The position numbers and the translations under genes are program-made. The notes under the pieces were generated by a model that saw nothing but the letters and a program-made list of their open reading frames with translations, searched no databases and was not told the DNA's origin. From NS-11 sp036505795 (lineage in GTDB: Bacteria; Nitrospirota; Nitrospiria; Nitrospirales; NS-4), in NCBI GenBank assembly GCA_036505795.1, contig DASXSU010000031.1, forward strand, positions 62,001 to 126,000: 64,000 nt of DNA, written 5' to 3'. Shown one piece after another: positions 25,064 through 33,126 of this stretch. Each line of letters starts with the position of its first letter. Position 1 is the stretch's first letter.

Positions 25064-26869
25064 ATGTCCGCTCTGATCCATGGTCGAAAACTGAGCAAGG
25101 CGTACGGCGCCAAACGACTGTTCCACGATCTTACCATCAGTATTTCCGAGAAAGATCGCATGGGTATCATCGGCCCGAACGGGATGGGCAAGAGCACGCT
25201 CCTCAAGATCTTGGCCGGCCTTGAACAACCCGACGAGGGACTTGTGACACGGCGCCAACGCCTTCGCATTGCCTATCTCCCGCAACGGTCGGAGTTTGAT
25301 CCGGAAACGACAGTGATCGAGGAAGTTGAGCGCGCCGCGCTGGCCTCGAGTATCCGCAAAGATGAAAAGAGTATACGCGTACAAGAAACGCTGGGAAGAT
25401 TCGGGTTTGAGAAAGGCACCCAACGAGTGGGCGACCTCTCCGGCGGATGGGCGAAGCGACTTGCGATTGCATGCGGCTGGGTCCAGGCCCCGGATGTGAT
25501 GTTGCTGGACGAGCCCACGAATCATCTCGACCTGGAAGGAATGCAGTGGCTGGAGCAACTCATGTCTGAAGCGCCCTGGGCCTGGGTCATGGTGAGCCAT
25601 GATCGGTGGTTCCTGGAGCGCGCCACAAACACCGTGGCGGAGGTGAACACTCGGTATCCCGACGGCATTTTTTCTGTCCCTGGCACGTATTCTGAGTTCC
25701 TCTTGAAGCGAGAGGAATACCAGGGGCTACAAGCCGAACAGGCACAGGCGTTGGCCGGAAAAGTGCGGCGTGAAGTGCAATGGCTGCGGCAGGGAGCCAA
25801 GGCAAGAACCACGAAAGCCAAATATCGAGTGGAAGGCGCTCAAGCGCTGCAGGCGGAGCTTGCGGAAACCACAGCCCGGTTACGGCAGGGGGAGACCGCT
25901 ATCGAGTTTGTCGGCTCCGGGCGCAAGACCAAACGCCTGATCGTGGCCGAGCGCATCAGCAAAGCCTTTGGGGGGAGCCCGGTGATTCAGGACCTTCATG
26001 TGGTCTTGTCCCCCAAAATGGCGCTCGGGATTTTGGGGCCTAACGGTTCTGGTAAATCCACACTGCTTCAATTGCTGGCAAAGACGTTAGAGCCGGATCA
26101 AGGCACCGTCTCCCATGCGGACGCGCTTCGCGTCGTGTACTTCGATCAGCACCGAAAGCAACTCGACCCGAAGATGACCTTGAGAAAAACGCTGTCGGAC
26201 ACGGGAGAGTACGTCACCTATCGGGAGCATCCCACCCATATCGTCTCCTGGGCCAAACGCTTTCGTTTCACGCCCGAACAGCTCGACATACAGGTGGGGC
26301 TGTTGTCGGGCGGTGAGCAAGCACGAGCGGTGATTGCCCGGTTGATGCTACAGCCCGCTGATGTGCTGCTGTTGGATGAACCGACGAACGATCTCGACAT
26401 TCCTACGCTGGAGATACTGGAAGAGAGTTTGACGGATTTTCCGGGCGCGCTGGTCCTGGTCACTCACGACCGCTTTGTGCTGGGCCAGGTATGCAACCAG
26501 TTTGTAGGGTTAGACGGCACCGGAGCGCATGGCCTATTTGCCGACTACGACCAGTGGGACACGTGGGCTCTGCGCGAAGCGTCTCCACCAACGCCGGCGC
26601 CAACACTCGCGTCCGACAGCGTTCCCGCCCGTCGTCCCCTGTCCAAAAAGCTTAACTATCGGGAACAGCAAGAGCACAGCACCATCGAGGAGCGGATCCT
26701 AGCCGCCGAGTCCGAGCTCGCAACCTGCCGTGTCCGCATGGAAGATCCGGCCATCGCCGCCGACCACCTGCAATTGCAAAAAGCAGTGGACGCGCTCAAA
26801 GAAGCGGAACAACAGGTGGAGAGGCTTTACACCCGATGGGCAGAGCTCGAGGCGAAATTAAAAGCGTAG
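25064..26869 (+). CDS. uup: ABC-F family ATPase (Uup-like)
   Basis: 601 residues, soluble protein with two ABC domains: Walker A GPNGMGKST (about 37-45) and GPNGSGKST (about 327-335), signatures LSGGWAKR and LSGGEQAR, Walker B LLLDEPTNHLDLEG and LLLDEPTNDLDIPT, joined by the ABC-F linker helices, and a C-terminal coiled coil (about 530-600) typical of Uup. ABC-F proteins act on the ribosome or in DNA-structure tolerance, not in transport. ATG 25064 follows AGGGAGAA; a TTG three bases upstream is less likely. Confidence 0.92.
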   Translation: MSALIHGRKLSKAYGAKRLFHDLTISISEKDRMGIIGPNGMGKSTLLKILAGLEQPDEGLVTRRQRLRIAYLPQRSEFDPETTVIEEVERAALASSIRKDEKSIRVQETLGRFGFEKGTQRVGDLSGGWAKRLAIACGWVQAPDVMLLDEPTNHLDLEGMQWLEQLMSEAPWAWVMVSHDRWFLERATNTVAEVNTRYPDGIFSVPGTYSEFLLKREEYQGLQAEQAQALAGKVRREVQWLRQGAKARTTKAKYRVEGAQALQAELAETTARLRQGETAIEFVGSGRKTKRLIVAERISKAFGGSPVIQDLHVVLSPKMALGILGPNGSGKSTLLQLLAKTLEPDQGTVSHADALRVVYFDQHRKQLDPKMTLRKTLSDTGEYVTYREHPTHIVSWAKRFRFTPEQLDIQVGLLSGGEQARAVIARLMLQPADVLLLDEPTNDLDIPTLEILEESLTDFPGALVLVTHDRFVLGQVCNQFVGLDGTGAHGLFADYDQWDTWALREASPPTPAPTLASDSVPARRPLSKKLNYREQQEHSTIEERILAAESELATCRVRMEDPAIAADHLQLQKAVDALKEAEQQVERLYTRWAELEAKLKA

Positions 26870-26901
26870 CCGCATGGTGGCTCGAATGCAGAAGAGAAAT
26901 G

Positions 26902-27144
26902 TCAGATTCTCTTGGACACCGCACGCAGTCTCAGCACGGCATACGGTGTCAGATAGTAGCCTGAGACTGAAATGACCAGTCCCATCACCGCCCCGGACAT
27001 ACCTCCGACAAAGACCCCCACAATCGGTAACAGGAGCACGATAAGGATCATCAAAACGGCAATGGGCTTGTTCTGTTCATAGAAGCCCTTGCGCTGTTCA
27101 CTTTTAAGGGAACTCGCGAAGGACAGTTCGGAGTCGGGTTGCAT
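26902..27144 (-). CDS. small two-helix membrane protein
   Basis: 80 residues: a polar N-terminus (1-27), two hydrophobic helices (about 28-46 and 48-68, glycine-rich GVFVGGMSGAVMGLV between them) and a basic C-terminus. No family recognised. Two bases after the alpha/beta hydrolase stop, so likely the last gene of the TAXI-hydrolase transcript. Confidence 0.65.
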   Translation of the reverse strand: MQPDSELSFASSLKSEQRKGFYEQNKPIAVLMILIVLLLPIVGVFVGGMSGAVMGLVISVSGYYLTPYAVLRLRAVSKRI

Positions 27145-27146
27145 AA

Positions 27147-28268
27147 TCAGACAATGCCGGGCTTTTCTATGCCCTTCAGGAATTCTGAAAGCGCAGCGAG
27201 GTATTCCTCACGGTTGTCATCGAAGATGCTGTTGTGGTCTCCCTCGGGCAGCAAACGCAGGGTGGCTCGCCGCGCATAACTGGCATTGCGCACTGCATGA
27301 GAGCAATCGACCATCGTGTCTTCTTTCGCGTGAAGCACCAAGACAGGACCGGCGTAACCTGCGAGCTTGGTCTGTGGGTCCAGGCGGGCGCGCACCTCGG
27401 CAGCGAGGTCAGGGGCAGTTGCATCCACGTCAGTAGGACTTACTCGCATTAGAATCCGCTCCAGGGGATCAGCGATCCCGCTTTCGATGATAAGGCCTGC
27501 GGCGTCCGGAAAACGATGCACAAGCTCGATGGCGTACAACGACCCTAACGAGCGTCCGAAGGCCACCAATCGACTTGGCGTGGCGGGCAGGGCTTCAACA
27601 ATCGAAGGGACATCATCAAGGATGCGAGCCAGACCCGGCTCACCGCTGGAGGCTCCATAGCCGCGGTACTCCACAAAGAGGACATTGACTCCGAGAGCCG
27701 TGAGATCAGCGGCAAACTCCGGCAGGCTGTCCGACACGACTTCTCCATTTCCATGGAAATGCACAAGCGTGAGAGCACCGGGGTGAGGGGCGACATAGAC
27801 GCAGGCAAGACGTGCCTCTTTGCAATCGACCCAGAAGATCTCCGGAGGCGCCTCGCGTCGAGGGCAGAAATAGCGCCTGCTCAGTGTCGGATGATCAAGA
27901 ATAGATCGAGGCGTCTTTTCTTCGGTATTGGCAGTGAGATACTCGACGATGACTCTGGCATCCCTGATCGGATCAGCTGTGAACGGAGCTTCATGTCGCC
28001 GGGACACCGTGGTGCTCAATCGCTCAGCCGCCTGACGGATGAGTATAGGAAAGGTTACTGCCTGCTGAATTTGACGAAGATGTTCCATCGCATCCCCGCG
28101 CCATGGCGCGACGTGAAGGCTCGCCATCCAGGCCTCGGCTGCGAGCGCGACGGCCCGCCGGGCACAGACCCGCGCCTTGCCCTCGTTGCCGTCGTTCCAA
28201 GCGGCCTCGGCGGCGGCGAGTTCTTGTTTAATCCGAGCCGCCATTGACGCCAATTCGGGTCTACTCAC
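27147..28268 (-). CDS. alpha/beta hydrolase
   Basis: About 373 residues. N-terminal helical region (1-90) with no clear family, then an alpha/beta hydrolase fold: oxyanion region HFHGNGEV, VEYRGYGASSGEPG, nucleophile elbow FGRSLGS (Ser), Asp in HAKEDTMVD and His in EGDHNSIF, so the triad is complete. It resembles the YqkD/BEM46-like group of serine hydrolases; substrate unknown. GTG 28268 overlaps the TAXI gene by 8 bases and has an AAGGGC upstream; ATG 28244 is the alternative start. Confidence 0.8.
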   Translation of the reverse strand: MSRPELASMAARIKQELAAAEAAWNDGNEGKARVCARRAVALAAEAWMASLHVAPWRGDAMEHLRQIQQAVTFPILIRQAAERLSTTVSRRHEAPFTADPIRDARVIVEYLTANTEEKTPRSILDHPTLSRRYFCPRREAPPEIFWVDCKEARLACVYVAPHPGALTLVHFHGNGEVVSDSLPEFAADLTALGVNVLFVEYRGYGASSGEPGLARILDDVPSIVEALPATPSRLVAFGRSLGSLYAIELVHRFPDAAGLIIESGIADPLERILMRVSPTDVDATAPDLAAEVRARLDPQTKLAGYAGPVLVLHAKEDTMVDCSHAVRNASYARRATLRLLPEGDHNSIFDDNREEYLAALSEFLKGIEKPGIV

Positions 28269-29670
28269 CCCCGTGCCCTTTGATGTATTCGTTGATGCGG
28301 CTGAAATCCTCCATGGTGAGACGCTCATGCCGCAACAGCGTTAAAGCCATTTTCCGGATGTGCGTCAGATAATGCGAGTATTTATGAATTCGGGGTTTCT
28401 CCGGTGACGTCTTGAATGCGCTCTCCGCACGATCCACGGCGAGCAGGAGGCGATGTACACGATAGTTTCTCAAAAATTGCATCGACAATTTGTAACCCGC
28501 AAAGATGATCGACAGATAGCCTCCGATGCCGGCGAGCGTGTGCGGATCGAGAATCAACGGCGGGTTATGGTTGTAGAACCTGACCGCGCCATCATGCAGC
28601 GGATAATAAAGTTCCTTTTGAGGCGTCGTCTCCACCAGTTTTGTCGCATTCAGGGGCACGTCTTTCAACAAGTCATGAATACTCGCGGCGAGTTTCGATG
28701 CGATTTGATAGACCTGATTGTCACTCAGATCGCTCGACACGGCAAGAATGGTCTTGGTGCCGAGGGTCGTAATCTCGGACGTTGACACCTTATAGGTGGC
28801 CGCGGGTATGGTGACCACTTCGAGGTACGGATAGAGCACCGTGATCGCGGGGGCGTGTTCGATCGTGAGCAACGTGAGATGCTCGTATTGCGAAATCTGC
28901 TGTATGGCCTCGGCATTGAGGCCGACCAAAAAGAAGGCCACGTCAATCTGATCGTGGATCATCTGCTGCATGGCTTGCTTGAAATTGAGGTTCTTCACCA
29001 CCCGATCCACCGGAATGCCGTAGTGGTCCAGCACCAACTGGGCCAGAAACGCGGTCGCGCCGCCGTCCGGTCCAACATAGACTTTGGAATTGGGTTTTAT
29101 CTGCCGGACGTCCGTGATCTCCAGATTTTTGCGCGCGACGATATGCAGCGGTGATTTATACAGCGGCATCAACGCCCGCAATCTGATTTCATGCACCCCT
29201 TGACTATGCGACGGTTCACGCCGCTGCAGATCAATCGAGCACAACGGCGGTTTTTCAAAATGCATCGGAAGCCCATCTTCAGCCAGCGCGAGCTGAGCGC
29301 GACCGGTATTGAGGTAGTAGATGTTATCCAGAGCGCCGCACGATTCGCGGGACACGACACGCGGCACGATTTTCACCTTCGTCAGACGTTCCATGTCGGT
29401 CGGCTTGTTGATCGCTTCCGCCAATCCCGGTCCCAGCGTCGCACTCGTGCCCCCAGCGGGGCCGGTATACAGATAATACGTGGTCTGACTGCGGATCACG
29501 AGAAGAGCCCCGGCGTAGAACAAGGGGATGAGCAGCAGAAAGAGGACGACCCACCACTGATGGCTCAGGAAAAACCTGTTCAAGAAACGTGTGTGCCGTA
29601 TCCGGGTGTAGGCTACATTGAGCTTCTTGAGTGCCCGATATCCGGGTGCGAGCTGCGGCGTGCGACTCAT
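28261..29670 (-). CDS. membrane-anchored TAXI-family (NMT1-like) solute receptor
   Basis: 469 residues. Cytoplasmic N-terminus, membrane helix (about 39-61), TAXI/TRAP-type periplasmic binding domain (about 65-370; YYLYTGPAGGTSATLGPGLAEAIN, VYVGPDGGATAFLAQLVLDHYG, VAFFLVGLNAEAIQ), a second hydrophobic segment (about 385-405) and a cytoplasmic helical tail of about 65 residues. No TRAP permease gene lies nearby, so it may sense a ligand and not serve transport (inference). Translationally close to the alpha/beta hydrolase. Confidence 0.85.
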   Translation of the reverse strand: MSRTPQLAPGYRALKKLNVAYTRIRHTRFLNRFFLSHQWWVVLFLLLIPLFYAGALLVIRSQTTYYLYTGPAGGTSATLGPGLAEAINKPTDMERLTKVKIVPRVVSRESCGALDNIYYLNTGRAQLALAEDGLPMHFEKPPLCSIDLQRREPSHSQGVHEIRLRALMPLYKSPLHIVARKNLEITDVRQIKPNSKVYVGPDGGATAFLAQLVLDHYGIPVDRVVKNLNFKQAMQQMIHDQIDVAFFLVGLNAEAIQQISQYEHLTLLTIEHAPAITVLYPYLEVVTIPAATYKVSTSEITTLGTKTILAVSSDLSDNQVYQIASKLAASIHDLLKDVPLNATKLVETTPQKELYYPLHDGAVRFYNHNPPLILDPHTLAGIGGYLSIIFAGYKLSMQFLRNYRVHRLLLAVDRAESAFKTSPEKPRIHKYSHYLTHIRKMALTLLRHERLTMEDFSRINEYIKGHGGE

Positions 29671-30118
29671 CGCGTCCCCTGCGTAACTTTTCGCTATTTA
29701 AAAGGTAGAGACGCAAGCGGTGAGGAGCAATACCACTCCCGTGGTGTAATAAGAAGCGAGGCGGTCATGCGGGACGCACGACAGGGAGAAAGCGCGGCTG
29801 ACGCGAATGTAGGCTGGCCTCTTCGACCACTGCCGCGTGGCCGGCCACAGATGTGCGCAGAAAATCGACTCTGAATCGAATTATTTATTTGCATCCGGCC
29901 GAAATTGTTATCGCTGATGTGTTGAAAATCGCCGTTGTAGAGCTTGTTGATGAGCCCGGGATCGTAACAAACGCTTTCCATCGAAGCCAAGGCGGCCAAC
30001 GAAAAAGACCCAAGACCCTTGACACTTTCGGCGTGGATGAATAAGAGTTGGCTCGTCGCTTTTCTGTAGGGTGGAGTGAATTGCGCAACGAGTTCATCAA
30101 TTGCGAAAGGGTTAGTCA
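29671..30118 (+). other. 448-base intergenic region between TAXI gene and dab operon
   Basis: Divergent non-coding stretch. Short open frames exist on both strands (for example 29694-29999 reverse, 29853-30044 forward) but lack ribosome-binding sites and recognisable proteins. The right end holds a candidate dab promoter (30019-30047). The left half includes a small inverted repeat ACCAC-TCCC-GTGGT near 29737. No tRNA or known RNA was seen. Longest intergenic gap in the window, so a likely site for regulation of inorganic carbon uptake. Confidence 0.5.
30019..30047 (+). promoter_or_regulatory. candidate promoter of the dab operon
   Basis: TTGACA (30019-30024), 17-base spacer, TAAGAG (30042-30047). 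-35 is perfect, -10 weak, as expected for an activator-dependent promoter. It ends 71 bases before the GTG start of dabB. Confidence 0.35.
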
Positions 30119-31822
30119 GTGAGCATGTCGCTTGGGATGCTGGTGCCGCTGCTGCCCCTTCTGGCAGTGATTATTGTCCTCGTGGGGGAACCCGAGACGC
30201 AGTACGTACGGTCGAAGGTAGGCGTTCTGCCTCTGGCCGCGTCGTTCGGTGGTTCCCTCATCACGTTAGTGCTGGTCGCGTCGGATGGAGCTATTACCAT
30301 CCGGTTCTATGATCCATCGTTCATCGCCAATGTTGCCCTTCCTTTAGGCTTCCACATCGATCGACTCAGCGCAGTCATGCTGGTCCTTATCTCGGGCGTT
30401 GGGACCATTGTCTACGGCTATTCAGTCAATTACATGTTCCAGGACCGTGGCTATCGCCGTTTCCTCGCCCTCATCGGGGTCACCACCTTTGTCCTCCTTT
30501 GCATGGTATCGAGCATCAACTTGGTGATGCTGTTTGTGTTCTGGCAACTCCTGAGTTACCTGCTCGCGTTGCTTGCTCACAATCTGTCGCATCCAGCCAC
30601 GCTACAGGGAGCGTTCCGAACGTTTACGCTCCTACGAGTGGGCGACGTGGCATTTCTCGCGGGGATCATTCTCGCGTATGCCTTGTACGGAACAATCGAG
30701 TTTCAGGAGTTATTCAGCCGGGCCGCCGATACACCGATCACGCTCTCACTCTTTCCTGGAATCGAGATGACGGGGAGCACAGCGGTGACGCTCCTTATTT
30801 TCATCGGGGCGATGAGCAAGTCGGCACAGTTTCCGCTCCACATTTGGCTTCCGAGTTCGCTCTATGCTCCGACGCCGGTCCATGCGCTGCTTCATGCCGG
30901 AATTATTAATGCCGGAGGATTCTTGATAAACCGACTCGCCCCTTTATACGGATTAAGCCCGCCAACCCTACACGTTGCTTTTGTGATCGGCACGCTCACC
31001 GCTTTCCTGGGGGCCTCCATGATGCTGACACAAAATGACATCAAAAAAACGCTGGGTTTCTCCACGATCGGCCAAATGGGCTATATGATCATGGAATGCG
31101 GCTTAGGGGCATTCGCTTTAGCAATCTTTCATCTCATTGCGCACGGGCTTTTCAAAGCGACGGTGTTCCTGAATTGCGGCAATGTCATCCATAAAGCCCG
31201 GCAGGAGCCCTTGCTTCCGATGAGGCCGGCGGCCCAAGAGGCGGAGTTTTCAGGTCTCACCTGGACAACCGGGTTTTTCACAATACTCCTGATGCCACTC
31301 ATAATTCTGCTCGCGGCCCATGGAGCGTTGCAGATCCCGATCCTCGATTCTCAGGGGTCGGTGATCTTCCTCTTCTTTATCTGGGTAACCTCTACCCAGG
31401 CGATTTTGACACTCACCCGCTTGCGTGGGGTCGCGTCGTGGAAAGTTTCGGGCGCCATGCTCCTCATTCTGCTTTTCGTGGTGTTCACCTATCTCTTCGC
31501 CGCCAAGCGCTTCACAACATTTCTCTACCCGGATCGAGAAGAGGTGGCTGCTTACTTCAGGGCTGCTGCGCTTCCCGGGCCGGTTTTTGATAGCCTCGTG
31601 GTGATCAGCACTGTGCTTATTGTCGCGGGCTGGTTTTACCTCTACTCACGGACGCGTGGCGAGCGGATACCATTACCCTCGTGGGTGGAAACAGTCCGCG
31701 CTAGCCTGTACCTGTTATTCATGAATCGCCTCTATCTCGATGTGGCGTATTCTAAACTTGGAGCCGCTGTGATGCGCCTGGCTTACCGCTTAGACCGGAG
31801 CTGGCTCGGGAGGGTGCTCTGA
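30119..31822 (+). CDS. dabB: DabB-type membrane subunit (NuoL/Mrp-like) of inorganic carbon pump
   Basis: 567 residues, about 14 hydrophobic helices, Proton_antipo_M family. The conserved antiporter core reads MSKSAQFPLHIWLPSSLY, APTPVHALLHAGIINAGGFL and NDIKKTLGFSTIGQMGYM. Beside dabA this identifies the ion-conducting half of the DAB pump, which couples cation flow to one-way hydration of CO2 in the cytoplasm (family knowledge). GTG start with AAAGGG upstream; an ATG two codons later is possible. Ends 5 bases before the next subunit gene. Confidence 0.92.
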   Translation: MSMSLGMLVPLLPLLAVIIVLVGEPETQYVRSKVGVLPLAASFGGSLITLVLVASDGAITIRFYDPSFIANVALPLGFHIDRLSAVMLVLISGVGTIVYGYSVNYMFQDRGYRRFLALIGVTTFVLLCMVSSINLVMLFVFWQLLSYLLALLAHNLSHPATLQGAFRTFTLLRVGDVAFLAGIILAYALYGTIEFQELFSRAADTPITLSLFPGIEMTGSTAVTLLIFIGAMSKSAQFPLHIWLPSSLYAPTPVHALLHAGIINAGGFLINRLAPLYGLSPPTLHVAFVIGTLTAFLGASMMLTQNDIKKTLGFSTIGQMGYMIMECGLGAFALAIFHLIAHGLFKATVFLNCGNVIHKARQEPLLPMRPAAQEAEFSGLTWTTGFFTILLMPLIILLAAHGALQIPILDSQGSVIFLFFIWVTSTQAILTLTRLRGVASWKVSGAMLLILLFVVFTYLFAAKRFTTFLYPDREEVAAYFRAAALPGPVFDSLVVISTVLIVAGWFYLYSRTRGERIPLPSWVETVRASLYLLFMNRLYLDVAYSKLGAAVMRLAYRLDRSWLGRVL

Positions 31823-31827
31823 CGGCA

Positions 31828-33126
31828 ATGATGACTGCATGTGTTGTGCTCGTCGCGACTCCAGTCGCGGGCGCGATGCTGGGCCTGCTCCTGTGGAGCA
31901 ACGCTCAGGCGCTAAAGGTATGTCTTCTCCTCACCACAGTGGTGAGTCTCGTCACTATCGGATGGACTGCAGGAACCTTGCCAGGAGACATTGGTGGATT
32001 TCCCTTACTCACGCTCCTTCCGCTCATAGCGTTTATAACCTTGTTGGGACAGCCCGTACACCATAGCCTCCGTGCGACCTGGTTGGTAACGCTACTTTTT
32101 CTTGGATTGGGACTGGGCGCCTTGGTTTGCGAGCCACCAGTATCACAAATCTTCTTTCTTGTTCTCCTAGCCCTCGTCGGTTTGACGCTCTATCAATATC
32201 GGCACCAAGCAGTATTTGATGCTTGGTTGGGGATAGGGACGGTGGGTCTCGGAATGCTCTGTCTCATAGTCGCCATGATCCTAGCCCCTCCAGTTTCATT
32301 CATTATGTTCGCCGTCGCATGTGGCATCGCGCTACCGCTGGTGCCGTTTCACAAAAGTTATGTTGCGGCACTGACAGGGTTGCCGGGCAACCTGCCGTCC
32401 TTTCTTGCAGTCTTGCTGCCCGTCGTTGGATTCCAGGGGCTACTGACCCTGTACCCTCAACTTCCTGACGTCCTGATTGAGGGAGCCTCCATACTTGCAC
32501 TGGTGGGAATGGTCTACGGTTCCTTGAAAGCATTGACTCAATCCCGCGCGGCATCGGTCGTGACCTACGGCAGTCTGGCCTTCTTCTCTATTCTTTGGTG
32601 GAATCTCGCCACAACGAGGACTGCAGCACCACCGACTGTCGTATATCTCAGTGCGGTTGGTCTCGCCACGAGTGGGCTGCTCATTGCCAGGTATGCGCTG
32701 CGGGCTCGTTACGGTGAGATTGATCTGCGTGCGTTGACCGGGCTGGCCGAGCGCATGCCTCGATTCGCCCTCGCCCTGTCACTATTGACCGTCGCAGCCT
32801 TGGGTCTCCCGCCGTTTGGAGTGTTTTCCGGTTTTATCGGGATGCTGCTCGCTCCGTCGTTGACGTTGTCCGGGGGCTTGGCCGTTATTCTTATGGTCTG
32901 GCTGTGCGCCTCCTGGTATTTTTTTGATCTCGCGCACGGACTGTTGTTCGGTCGCCAACGACATGAGCGGCAGCATGAGGATCTGCGCCCTTCTGAACTG
33001 GCTTCTTTGGCCATCGTGCTGGCGCTCTTAATCGCCTTGGGTGTTGCGCCCGCTCACCTTTTTGACCCTGGACCGGCAACCCTCCAGCCGACCGTCGCGA
33101 TGGAGCCCCCTGCATGGACCAAATAA
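31828..33126 (+). CDS. second NuoM/NuoN-like membrane subunit of the dab operon
   Basis: 432 residues with roughly 12 helices. Divergent antiporter-like subunit: LPLVPFHKSYVAALTGLPGNLPSFL aligns by eye with the FHxWxPxAHxxAPTPVSA core of NuoM/N but has lost most of its motif, ALTQSRAASVVTYGSLAFFSIL corresponds to the ALxQxDxKRxLAYSS segment, and LGLPPFGVFSGFIG to GLPPLxGFxSK. The key lysines are partly missing, so ion conduction by this subunit is doubtful. It lies between dabB and dabA and overlaps dabA by 13 bases, implying a three-component membrane complex. Confidence 0.8.
   Translation: MMTACVVLVATPVAGAMLGLLLWSNAQALKVCLLLTTVVSLVTIGWTAGTLPGDIGGFPLLTLLPLIAFITLLGQPVHHSLRATWLVTLLFLGLGLGALVCEPPVSQIFFLVLLALVGLTLYQYRHQAVFDAWLGIGTVGLGMLCLIVAMILAPPVSFIMFAVACGIALPLVPFHKSYVAALTGLPGNLPSFLAVLLPVVGFQGLLTLYPQLPDVLIEGASILALVGMVYGSLKALTQSRAASVVTYGSLAFFSILWWNLATTRTAAPPTVVYLSAVGLATSGLLIARYALRARYGEIDLRALTGLAERMPRFALALSLLTVAALGLPPFGVFSGFIGMLLAPSLTLSGGLAVILMVWLCASWYFFDLAHGLLFGRQRHERQHEDLRPSELASLAIVLALLIALGVAPAHLFDPGPATLQPTVAMEPPAWTK

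Noticed and set aside
29694..29999. 101-codon reverse-strand open frame upstream of dabB
   Set aside because: No ribosome-binding site, coding bias or family; lies in the regulatory gap and ends inside no operon.
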